Assembly (NCBI GenBank): GCA_001632425.1
Contig: KV425552.1
Coordinates: forward strand, 538,204 to 602,203
Reading direction: 5' to 3'
DNA from: Neolentinus lepideus HHB14362 ss-1
Lineage: Eukaryota > Basidiomycota > Agaricomycetes > Gloeophyllales > Gloeophyllaceae
Length of the DNA: 64,000 bases
Made by a program: the position numbers and the translations under genes. Shown here one piece after another: positions 11,597 through 20,900 of this stretch. The notes under the pieces are model-generated. The model was not told where the DNA came from, did no database searches, and saw only the letters and a program-made list of their open reading frames with translations. Position 1 is the stretch's first letter. Every line of letters starts with the position of its first letter.

Positions 11597-12819
11597 TGTA
11601 ATGATAGTACAGGTCCCCGCTGTGGCCGTCCGAGACTTCCCCGTAAGGCATTGTTTGGCTCGGACAAATAACATGCGCCAGTCCCGGACATGAATGTGAA
11701 TATTCGCCCAAGTCGTCGGACTGTTTTAATTTATTTCTCGAGCAAAGCGCCTCACTGACTTGATACCGCCGACTGGAGACACTGGCATCCTTGTGCACGC
11801 TGTCCGACCGGTTGACCCATAAACCATATAGTTAATCGAATAACAAATCAAGACCCTGCTTTATTTAATACGAGGATCGGTGGCCCCTCCAGACATTGAC
11901 CTGCACGCAGCCAGTGAGTAATTTGCCCGAATTGAGATTGCTGCAACACAGACTTGGGGACGGGGTAAGAGGGGATGGCACTAACACTGATATAGATCAA
12001 CGTTTACGACGTGACTCGATAGTGTCTCTGCACTTGCGTTCTATAAACTCTAGAGGAAATGTCAACTAATACAGTAAAGGTGTTGTCATGACCAAGCCCG
12101 TCGTCTCATGACATTACTGACCGACGCACCGACGTGACGGGTTGAGGTACCCCAAGTTGAGCATAGAGCCACAGACCGTTCCTCCTCCTCCAACACCGAT
12201 ACTCTCGCGGCGTTGGAAATGACATATTTCTTTCATGAACAAAATCCGATACTTCGCCTATAACGCCACGGACATGTGTGAGTTACTGACCGCTGCCTGA
12301 AGCGTATCCGCGAGTGCGTCAACACGTATGCAAAGTGTGGACACGGGATTCAGACTTTGGCGCCCGAGTTCTTCGCTGGGCTAACGCGTCTCTGCTGGTC
12401 ATTCTGTGCACATCAATCAGCCCATAGACAATGGTCCAAATTGCTGCAACTGTGCAAGTCGAATCCGTTATCGGTACAACGATTCGTGACTCCCGGCACG
12501 CGAAGCCGCCCTTCCTTTCTCCAGTCTCATGCACTACGCCCTCATCTGCCAACGCAGGTCTATTCTCAACCTCCTCCCCACTCTCTCCGACTCGCGCTGA
12601 CTAGAATTCTGAGTGACGGACGCACAGACTCACAGCGATGTCTGCGCCAGTGTCAGTGCGAGCACGAAGGCGGACGTATCAGTGAATCGGCTCGGGAACT
12701 CCTCGACTTATTACGATTCCTAGACACGGCATCGGGAAAATCGTCACTGTTTTCACCTCCATCGGCATTACATCGAATCGAGATTGAAAAACTCCATTTC
12801 CTAGTCTCAGTCGCCGCAT

Positions 12820-13663
12820 TTACCCCCGATCCTTTGCAGAAAAATCCACATATCCCTTACCCTTCACAAATGTCGCAAGCCACGGGCCCTGCTCGCGGCC
12901 GCTCGCCAGCTCGTAATAAAACTCCCCGTGCGCATCGCCACTGATATCGTGCATGACGGACTCGCCCTCGGGTGTGCGCTCGTCGGCGTAGTAATACCTG
13001 CAAGAACAAGCAACGTGAGCATCTTCCCCTCGTTTAACTCGTACTTCGCTAAACGCATACGCACTTGTATCCCTTGCCAGCGTGCGCGGCCGCAGCGTTC
13101 GCGACGAGGTGCGCCGTAGCGGACTTGCCCGCGCCCAAGCTCGCGGCACCGGGGATGCGGCGCCCGGGGATGTTCAGGATGTTGCCGGTGTAGATGAACG
13201 TCCTGGACGTGTTGGCGGGGAGCGTGGCGAACCCCCGCGTGGCTTCTTGCGCGGCGGCGAACGCGCTCGTCGTGTTCACCACCAAGTCGGATTGGAAGTC
13301 CGCTGTGGAGAGCGAGAAGGGGTCGCCCGGGGCGGGGTGGAACGCATACGCTGCGATGATTCGAGTTACAAGGTTTCTCACCTCGGACGAGGAGTGCATG
13401 GATGTATGGTGTGCTCGAGACGCACCATTGTACACGACCACACTAGGAACCCCGAGCTCCTCTTTAACTCTATGAAATGCAGCCGCGACGGCGGTGGGGT
13501 CGGAAAAGTCCGCTGTGATGACGAGGTCCGCTGCTTTTGCGACGTCGGCGGTGGGGTGGCGGGCTGCCGCTGCCACTTTGTACCCTTGTTTTCTGAATTT
13601 GCGGGCGACGGCGAGCCCGACGTTGGGGCCTGCGCCGAGGACGAGGAGGACTGGCGAGGACAT
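12820..13663 (-). CDS. Atypical short-chain dehydrogenase/reductase-like protein
   Basis: A two-exon gene of about 258 residues. The start MSSPVLLVLGAGPNVGLAVA is a Rossmann first strand and glycine loop. It continues with AAARHPTADVAKAADLVITA, the strand-4 equivalent VVVYNGASRA (normally NNAG), and FIYTGNILNIPGR. The usual YxxxK active site reads SLGAGKSATAHL: the Lys is kept but the Tyr position is Leu, and the catalytic Ser is not obvious. The intron joins GKGYK to YYYADERTPEGES. The protein may have lost or changed catalytic chemistry. A 31-nt GT...AG-like stretch near 13374 is not an intron, since removing it would break the frame. Confidence 0.8.
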
Positions 13664-14275
13664 TATAATTATGATGGGCTGCTAGAATAAGCAGCCGACT
13701 TTATAGCGTATAGTCACGTCAAAGATTGCGATAGATCGCGACTGTAACCTGATGACTAACGGCGGCCCTATGGGAATGTAGGTGTCTTTTCGTAATCCCG
13801 GCAATCCAGATTATTGCGCGACGCACTTAGATTTAGTATGACCAAGCGACCACGTCCGGGTCGTCGGCTGATACATCTAGGCCTCGGAGACATTTGCCAG
13901 AAGCCAGCATTGGCGGCGAGATACCTGCAATGTGTTGAGCAAAATGTATGTATGCATTCCTGCGGCCCCAAAGATCCGCATTTTGCATGGTACAACTCCT
14001 GCTGTGTATTTTCGAGACTCGTAGCCCGGGGATAAAAAGCAACAAGATCAGGCCGAGGCTTCTTGGAGTTCAAACAGTTGGGACCGGTTTGTGTATAATA
14101 CAATCAGCTATGTATCTTAAGGAACCGTAAGGCGTGACTAGCCCACGCGTCACACCTGCATCCTAGGCCCCTTGCTCTACCAATACGACCCCCAAGAAAG
14201 ACAATCCCACGAAAAAGCTGACTAAGCAGAGTGCGAGTGGGCATCGTATTATATTGATTTCGTTTACTCAAAAAG

Positions 14276-14345
14276 TCCTATATAGTGTAGTGGTTAACTC
14301 GTTCGGTTTTAGCGATGCAGGAGGTTCGACTCCGAATGTATGCAT
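14276..14345 (+). other. Degenerate tRNA-like sequence (A and B boxes)
   Basis: TAGTGTAGTGG at 14283-14293 fits a tRNA A box and GGTTCGACTCC at 14323-14333 is a textbook B box, at near-normal spacing. The acceptor arm does not pair and the anticodon stem is poor, so this is not a functional tRNA. It could be a tRNA pseudogene or the head of an old SINE; a T-rich stretch follows. Confidence 0.4.
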
Positions 14346-15000
14346 ATTTTTCTTTCTTTTTGTGCTTGTAACTATTGCGCCACTCCTGCCCGCCAGATGG
14401 GTATGTTTCCATTGGGTCTTGAGTTGGGTAAAAGAGTTTTATATGAGCTTTACGGTTTATCTACAAAGGGTGGTGGCCGGGAACCCCCCCCCTCCCTCCT
14501 CCGCTTCATTGACATCTGGGGTAAAATCAAAGCAAATATATTTTAATTGAGTGATGGTTGTTACTTTGGGTTTCTCGAGTTTCACTAGCTTAAAGGTATG
14601 ACATGTGTCTAATGTCGAAATACAAACAGCTCAAACCTCCATGTGGGTGCAACTGGACTTAGCGGCGACAGCTCTTCTCATGCAGCCAATCAGCCGCGTG
14701 CTTAGTCAGCTTTTTCGTGGGACTGTCCATCTTGGGGGTCGTACTGGACAAGATCTTGCTCGTCGTCTCCCTTCTTGTGCGATGACATTCTAACGGTACT
14801 GGCTCCAGGGCAGTACAGATGCGACTGCGACCGCTGGAAGAAGCGTGCCCTGCGTCCTGAGGGACTCGCATTATCGGGCGACAAGGCTCGTTCCTTGGTG
14901 TCGGAGACGTCGAGCTATGGGATATCGAGGCAGGAGCAATGGGATATCGAGGCAGGCACGGTGTCGAGGAGGAAGGGCGGGCACATCCAACCAGCGAGCG

Positions 15001-15070
15001 CTAGCTCTGGGTACATCACGACGTGCTAGCTCTGGGTACATCACGACGTGCTAGCTCTGGATACATCACA
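15001..15070 (+). repeat. 25-bp tandem repeat, about 2.8 copies
   Basis: The unit CTAGCTCTGGGTACATCACG plus ACGTG occurs at 15001 and 15026 identically and a third time, truncated and with one change, at 15051. Confidence 0.9.
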
Positions 15071-15749
15071 AAGCGACGGAGCTAATCGGGCATCCGGGTG
15101 AAGTGCAAATAATGTCTGGGTCGCCTGGGAATGAGAAGAGTCGCCGGTACCGTTTGGACCACTTGGCGAGTAGTTGAGTGAACAAAGCGGAACCGGTGGC
15201 TCTTCTATTGGGTTGTACGACTGCCTGAGACGCGACGATAAATCTCTGGCATAGCACCGCCGTGACCCCTTCGCCCGCACAAGAAGGACCTCAGGTCGAC
15301 GCATGGCTACCCGACGAACTTATCGCAGAGATATGACTTGCGGATGCTGTTCTCCGCGCTGGGTGCCCGGTTAGGGTATGTTCATTTGCCTAGATGTAAC
15401 ACGCTGCAGATATGGGGATCTTTCCGAACCGACGAGATTGACTTGTGTTCAGGATTGGCTCCAAACTCGGTCCAATGGTCTATTTACATGATCACCCAAG
15501 GCGAATGTCAAACTTGAATAAGCTACAAGGCGGTCTCACAATTGATCGAAGCACGGAACAAGAGCATGTCTAGTACATTTCCAAGGTTCGCATTACATGT
15601 GATACAATATTAAGGTAAGCATACAGTCGATTGGATCGTCATCCGCGGGTATCTGCTCCACTCGTGATGAGGTCGTGTATGTCGTCAAGAAACAGGAAGA
15701 GGTTTTCGAAGCGCCGTGGGAGCTCTTCACGCTAGGGTTGAAGAGGGGC

Positions 15750-16093
15750 CTAATAGGCCGCGCTGCGCCCTCCGCCGCCAAAGTTGTATCTGTGGGTGCC
15801 GGTGCGCCTGGACGAGCGGCGGCCTGAGATGCAGAAGTTGCAGCAGATGATGTCGAGGATGACGTCGATGATGGTCACGATGATCTGCGTAGGCGGGGTC
15901 AGTCAAGGGGAGAGGGAAGAACAAGAACGAGGAGGCATACCGTTACGATTACGGAGATGATGGTCATGATGATGCCGGCGATGGCGCCGATGATGGCGTT
16001 GATGCCATTTCCAATAGCAGAGACGATGCTTCCCTGCAGTCGTAGCCGTTAGCAAAGTGTCTCGTACGATATAATTTAATGAGGACTGACCAT
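15750..16093 (-). CDS. Small Gly/Ile-rich membrane protein of Agaricomycetes
   Basis: A three-exon gene of about 75 residues. The first exon is only the ATG (16091-16093), spliced to GSIVSAIGNGINAIIGAIAG. The next segment continues IIMTIISVIVT, and after a second intron IIVTIIDVILDIICCNFC leads to a basic Arg-rich tail ending GGGGRSAAY at a TAG (15750). The long Ile/Val/Gly hydrophobic core and basic C-terminus match a small uncharacterised family common in mushroom genomes. It is likely membrane-embedded; its function is unknown. The ATG-only first exon is supported because splicing restores the typical MG(S/N)IVSAIG start. Confidence 0.75.
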
Positions 16094-16710
16094 GATGAAT
16101 TACTGTGCGAGGAAGTGAGTTAGATATGCGGTGGTTGGTTCGGGTAATGGATTTCAGTGAGGAGATGGGACTGGCAGACGGGATTTTATAGTGCAGGTGA
16201 CGGTCATGACGAGGTGGAGAGGCTGGAGTAGAGTCCAGAATTAGAAAATGAGTTGTGTGGAAGGCGCCATGCCCGCGACACAGCTTCATGTCGACTGACG
16301 TCATCCTACGTCACGAGATCCAGCAAGATGCCCGTTGCCACATCCAACTTTCCATATCGACGTTGCTCTCTTTCCATCTTTGTCGCAGGTCTGGTAAGAA
16401 TCTTTGTTCTGAAGACGCCTGACCGTGCCTTGGCTATCCTCTTCCTTTGAATCTCCAGCGCCCGCCAGACTTTTTCCGGCCTAAGTCCATCCTTTCACCG
16501 CCAATTCTCTCACCGGAGGCCCTATGACGACAGGCTGCCAAGTGCTAGCTGTGTTTGTACGTGCATGTCAGGCACTACGTACGTCCTCGTACAACCAAAT
16601 CTTGTTTGTCTATGACGTGCATCAAGTCTATAGCAAGCCCATCGACTCGACTCCTTGGATATACTCAGCTGGAGGCCCAGCCGTCCACTACCGCTGGTCC
16701 ACATCATTGT
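16094..16710. other. Spacer between the small membrane protein and the right arm
   Basis: Promoter side of the minus-strand small membrane protein. No other gene is seen. Unique sequence ends at about 16710, where the inverted-repeat arm begins. Confidence 0.5.
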
Positions 16711-16859
16711 CGTGACCCCGAACTAAAACCAGCACTTCGTTCGTCGGCGCGGATGTCTGCTTTCTCCGTCTGGGACGCACCACACAAAAAACAAGCGTTC
16801 GGCGTGGATGACTACACGCATGGGCTATTAACATCGGAGACCGACACATCGCAGGACTC

Positions 16860-17260
16860 GGTGAGGCGTAAGCCTTCCCGTGGCCAGGAGGACTAGCGCG
16901 GTATGTCCCAGGCAGTGGTTTCGCGCTCATCGAATGTGGTTCGAGATCCTCGGCATTCACAGTGCATGCCAGATGATACGATCCACATTCGGTGATACAC
17001 CTCACCATTAATTAACGGCGCGTCTGGTCTGACGAACAGTGCGGAAGGCAGCCGAGACAAAGAGATAGACGTGTTCCAGTGTGGAAGATGCAAAGAGGTC
17101 AAAAATTCTACCTCCGTTCCTCTCCTTAGTCGTAGTAGCGCCTTCATTGTGAGTTTCTTCGTCCGCGGTGCGATAACTGTTTCGTTGACATATTCCACAC
17201 CAGTACTTACACCTATCGCAGATGAATACTATTCTCGTTCTGATACGTCTACGGCACTAT
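16860..17260 (+). pseudogene. TFIIS 3'-exon fragment in the right arm
   Basis: The exon VFQCGRCKE (about 17070-17096) is equivalent to FQCSRCKQ of the intact TFIIS zinc ribbon. The following exon with RSADEPMT and the second Cys pair is deleted, and only the flanking introns and a remnant of the last exon (after ...CTATCGCAG at about 17221) remain. An insert enlarges the intron before the zinc-ribbon exon. The fragment cannot make a functional ribbon. It mirrors 2105-2560. Confidence 0.7.
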
Positions 17261-19102
17261 TCTCTTTCACCGTGCGTGTTGTCGTTCAATGAGACTACGG
17301 TTGTTACTTGATTTTCTCGATACTCTTTCGCGAGCCACCTTTGCTGTTCATACAATAAATGATACGAACATCTCGTCCTATAATCTTATGCGTAAAACGA
17401 TCTGTGACAATCTTCTCGTGTCTAGTTTAATTCACTCGCCAGCCCGCTTGCAGATCCCTCCGGTGGATGTGGCGGTCTACTGCATACCATTTTTGGCTAA
17501 CACGCCACATCACCTCTGTAATATATCGTGCTCGCATCGCTCTCTTCCTCAGACCTCTGGATTTCTGCATGATTGGTCGTCCTATATACCTCTACTCTTC
17601 AGTAGAGGTGCCTTCGCTACGAACCGTACAATCGAGGACACCTTGCACTACCCGGATGACTTCGAGGCTCTCTACTCGCTGACCGCGCTGTAAGACTATC
17701 TTGATCTGATCCTCATCTGGCTCGAAAGTTCTGTCCAATAGCTCAGGCTCCCATACACGAGCAGTTGAGAGATACACTATATCAGTCTGCTTTCTTGGTC
17801 TGGAGGAGGGGTCTGCGGCAACGACACGGAGGATTCTGTGCAGCGAGAAAGCCATATCTTTCACACCCTCTGACGTCGGAATATTCGCATCCTTGCAATC
17901 TGAAGTATGGCTCAGAAGGTATGGGACTATACTTGTTGAAGTATATCCTCACAGGCTGAAATGCATTTTGTCTGTGATTCCTTGCAGGGGTTGGCGTCAC
18001 TGATATGGAGCAGGAGGACGCTCGGATCGAATTGACTGGAGGCAGTAAGTGGTTGGCTTCCGACGAACAAAGGCAAATGTGCTCACCTATCCTATTAGAT
18101 CGTTTGGCAGGAAACCGTTTCTTTCACACCCTCCGACGCTAATATTTGCGTTCCTGCAATCTGAAGTCTTCCCTCGATGCACGGCTCAGAAGGTATGTGG
18201 AAGTGTGTCTTGGCCGTGATTTCCTGCCTGGACGAAGCTGGGCGGGTTGACGTCGCTGATACGAAGCAGCACACTTGGATGGAGGGTAGTAAGTGACTGG
18301 CATCCGACGAACAAGGTGGATGTGCTCACCTATTCTAATAGATCGTTTGAACACTACACGTCTGTTGGCTGCGCTGGGAGGAAATCGACGACATTCTCCC
18401 CGCGTGGACAGCTTTGATACCATGGCGAGACGAACATACCTAACAGGTTTATGTTTCTAGACGACCGATACGGATGTTGGTCTTGAACTTGAACTCGATT
18501 ATGACTGGAAATGTGTCTTGGACCTCGATGGAGCGATTTCCTGCCTGGACGACGCGGGACTACAACGGGCTTTTGCCAGGGCAGGATTGGCATCGCTAAT
18601 AAGAAGCAGGGAGCTCAGATAGAGGCTAGTAAGTGATTGGCTTTCGACGAACAAAGTGAGTGTGCTCACCTATTCTAATAGATCGTTTGAAACACCGTGT
18701 CTGCTACTCGCTGAGCAGGCTGAGAGGAGATGGGCGCACCACCACGAGGCATTGTCCCGCAGTGGACAGTTTTGATACCATGGCGATGTTGTCGCGAGGC
18801 GAACCTGGCCAGCGCTTGTTTCTAGACAGCCGGTGTGGAGGCTGGTCTTGAACTCGACTTGTCGTCCTTGGTCCCTACTGTCGTCGGGACGTTGGAAGAT
18901 GCAGCAAGGATGGCACAGCGCGCCGTTCATTTAGATATATAAAAAGCAAGATACAAACGCAAGACACCAAGAACCGTAATATCGAAAACGAGAAGAAGCC
19001 CAGCGCATACTCGTACAAAGCCACAACAATACTATCCCTGTCCATTCAGATCGGTTCCATCCAAGTGCTCATAAAACTTCGTCAAAAACCGTGTACTCCA
19101 CG
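17261..19102. other. Non-coding tail of copy A downstream of the MSTT gene
   Basis: Mirror of 277-1840. An open minus-strand frame of 90 codons at 17592-17864 (DMAFSLHRILRVVAADPSSR...) looks protein-like, but the equivalent stretch in the left arm and at 33.8-34.1 kb is not open, so I do not call a gene. Tandem units with the GTCCTGCTTCGTATC-type core occur at 18000-18680. Confidence 0.5.
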
Positions 19103-19953
19103 TCATCTCAACCAGTGCCAGTACTGGATCTTCGCACGGGTAGTGCAACCGATGGTGTTGGCGATGGCCTCCATGCGCTCCTCCTCCTGCTCGCGTGCCT
19201 CCTCAGTCATGGTGCGACGGGCCTGGAAGCGCTCCTGAGTCGTTTGCGGGGGCAGGTTGTCGGCGGTGGCGGGCAGGGCGTCGGCGGTGGCGGGTACGGC
19301 GCCTGCGGTTGACGCGCGGCTGCGGGTGGTGTCGATTGCCTCGGGAGGGGTGGCGAGGCCTGACTCCTCGTCCTCGTCGTCTTCGAAGACGGGGACGTTG
19401 GTCTGCGTCAACGTCGTCGCTGAATGGGTCGAATCGCTCCCTGCGGCGGCGGGGCCCACGCGTGGGCAGCGAGGCCAGTTCGGCCAGCATCCTCTCCTCA
19501 TCGGCCTGGTCTAACGGCTCGTCCAAGACGGACGCGGTGCACGTGAAGGCCAGCAGCGCCTCGACCACCTCGACGCGCGGTTGCGCGTGCGTGAAATCGT
19601 ACTCGTCGAGCCATTCAGATCGGGCGTTGGCGTCCCAGTGGAGCGGCGTCGGTTGCGTGATAGTAGGCCGAGTGAACAATTTCTGCCCGTTGGTTATAGT
19701 GGTTTCGTCCATCGACGACAGCTAATAACCAATTTTTGTTAGATAACTCGACTCTCGACGCGTATAAACACGAGTTTACCTCGTCTGAACGCTCAACAGA
19801 ATGCTTGGGGGTGACATTCACGTTGGGCAACGCGTAAAAGTCGTTGTTGGAGAAAGTCGGGCACGTGGCGTCGGTGGCAGACGCGTCGAGAGATGGCCAA
19901 GTGCACCATATGCCGTGAATGAAGATGAAGTTGGTCTTGATAGTCGTGGACAT
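19103..19953 (-). pseudogene. MSTT-family orphan gene, copy A (frameshifted)
   Basis: Exon 1 (ATG at 19953) encodes MSTTIKTNFIFIHGIWCTWP to SVERSDE and is followed by a short GT-AG intron. Exon 2 has RSEWLDEYD, LDEPLDQADEERML and FDPFSDDVDADQ, then the frame must shift by one base near 19395 to continue with FEDDEDEESG, TPPE and the conserved MTEEAR...TTRAK C-terminus. Without correction the product would read into an Arg-rich nonsense tail. It is very close to the partial copy at 1-276. The host-locus copy (32400) reads through this point without the shift, so copy A is probably a young pseudogene. Confidence 0.65.
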
Positions 19954-20469
19954 CGTACAGGATGCGTACAGTGAAGGTGGTGAGTGGTGGTAAGTGGTAG
20001 GGAAGAAAAAGGGGGTTGAAAATTATGGAGGTGGGTGATGGGGACTGATAAAGGATCGTTCTCGGCAGGTGCCGGGATTATAGGCGCTAGTAGGGCCTTG
20101 TTCTCTAGCGAGCTGTGTGATGCTGGACTCTTCTCCTGGACCGCGCGGACCGCATCATTGGCCAGTGGACCCCTTCTCTATCGCCCCGATGAACATACCA
20201 CGCCACTGGTGGCGCAGAGTCGCCTATGCTGTACCTTTCACTCAGTTTCACTTATCAACGGAAACTCCGACTTCCTTTTCAGCTGCGCTTCAAGGCCATG
20301 TCTTTGGTGCGAATATTTTAGTCTTCAAGTAGCCTTATTCCTCGCCGGTTGCAAAATTAGTTCTCTCTGTTCTGCTCGGCTTAACGAGTCACAGCTTGCT
20401 CAGGTGTATGTTATGCGTATTTCGGTGTAATCTGATTCTACTCGACAAGGCACAGCGTACAGTTCAATT
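19954..20469. promoter_or_regulatory. MSTT 5' region, copy A
   Basis: The minus strand upstream of the MSTT ATG matches 31900-32399 and 48410-48938. The conserved core is a short TATA-like AT stretch followed by TTTTCAACCCCCTTTTTCTTCCC, about 70 bp before the ATG. Conservation in three places suggests it is the gene's own promoter. Confidence 0.5.
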
Positions 20470-20900
20470 CTTGAATCAACTACGGTGCTATAACTTCAAC
20501 AGATAAACTCGTTTCGCTACCCTTCTCCTTGTCGGTCTTAAGACTAGAGTCATCTCTCTCCATCGACTTACACTTTGGCGCGGCACGATCACTCGGTCCC
20601 TTCCATTCGTCCAACTTAACCCAAGGAACTGATGATTAGGCCGATAAGATGTGCGAAATAACACTTTCATTTCGCGTCGGTGGTGACATGCACCCCGAAG
20701 ACATCGAGGAAGTCATAGACGTCTGGTGCAGCACCCAAGACGTAGGCGATGTAAGCACGGTATTTACAGCCATTGGGATACCAGTAGAGCCCAAAAGGCT
20801 TTGTCGTGTACAGGTCAGAGGTGCCCGCGATCGAGGTTGTAGTACTGGCATTAAATGACTACATTACGGCTGAGGGGATACTTCTGACAATTAACAGTGA
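20470..20900 (-). pseudogene. NCS1 permease last-exon fragment, copy A
   Basis: The minus strand matches the end of the last intron and the last exon of the permease at 31380-31880. Remains of VPDLYTTK, GLYWYSNGWNY, YVLGIAP and YPIGLIISF can be traced in shifted frames. It is multiply disrupted and has no upstream transporter exons. It marks where the composite repeat carries host-locus sequence. Confidence 0.75.

Larger units (their letters stand above)
10136..12819. other. 2.7-kb gene-poor stretch upstream of the P450
   Basis: No complete gene is recognised on either strand. A minus-strand patch near 10900-10980 spells CKICNSRLMIVCPSCAP, a C-x2-C-x8-C-x2-C pattern, but it is short and has no supported gene structure. 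The interval contains a perfect 27-bp palindrome at 10946 and two further copies of its half-site at 11415 and 11583. Confidence 0.4.
13664..15749. other. Intergenic region with a tRNA-like sequence and a small tandem repeat
   Basis: No protein gene is convincing. A GC-rich patch at 14600-15300 has long overlapping frames on both strands but no recognisable protein. Two minor structures are listed separately: a tRNA-like A/B-box sequence near 14276 and a 25-bp tandem repeat at 15001. The motif GGGATATCGAGGCAGG is also repeated at about 14920 and 14941. Confidence 0.4.

Noticed and set aside
12357..12944. 195-codon plus-strand frame upstream of the SDR stop
   Set aside because: Composition is low-complexity, it overlaps the 3' end of the SDR on the other strand, and no recognisable motif is present.
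13049..13663. A 31-nt GT...AG stretch near 13374 as an intron in the SDR gene
   Set aside because: Removing it shifts the frame out of good SDR sequence, and it is shorter than any other intron here.
13082..13690. 202-codon plus-strand frame opposite the SDR
   Set aside because: It is an antisense shadow of the GC-rich SDR exon.
3051..16093. Calling the GMC-P450-SDR island a secondary-metabolite cluster
   Set aside because: No synthase (PKS, NRPS, terpene cyclase), transporter or cluster regulator is present, so the grouping alone does not justify it.
17592..17864. 90-codon minus-strand frame that reads like a protein (RILRVVAADPSSRP, FEPDEDQIKIVL)
   Set aside because: The equivalent DNA in the left arm and at 33.8-34.1 kb is full of stops and indels, and I could not find supporting exons.
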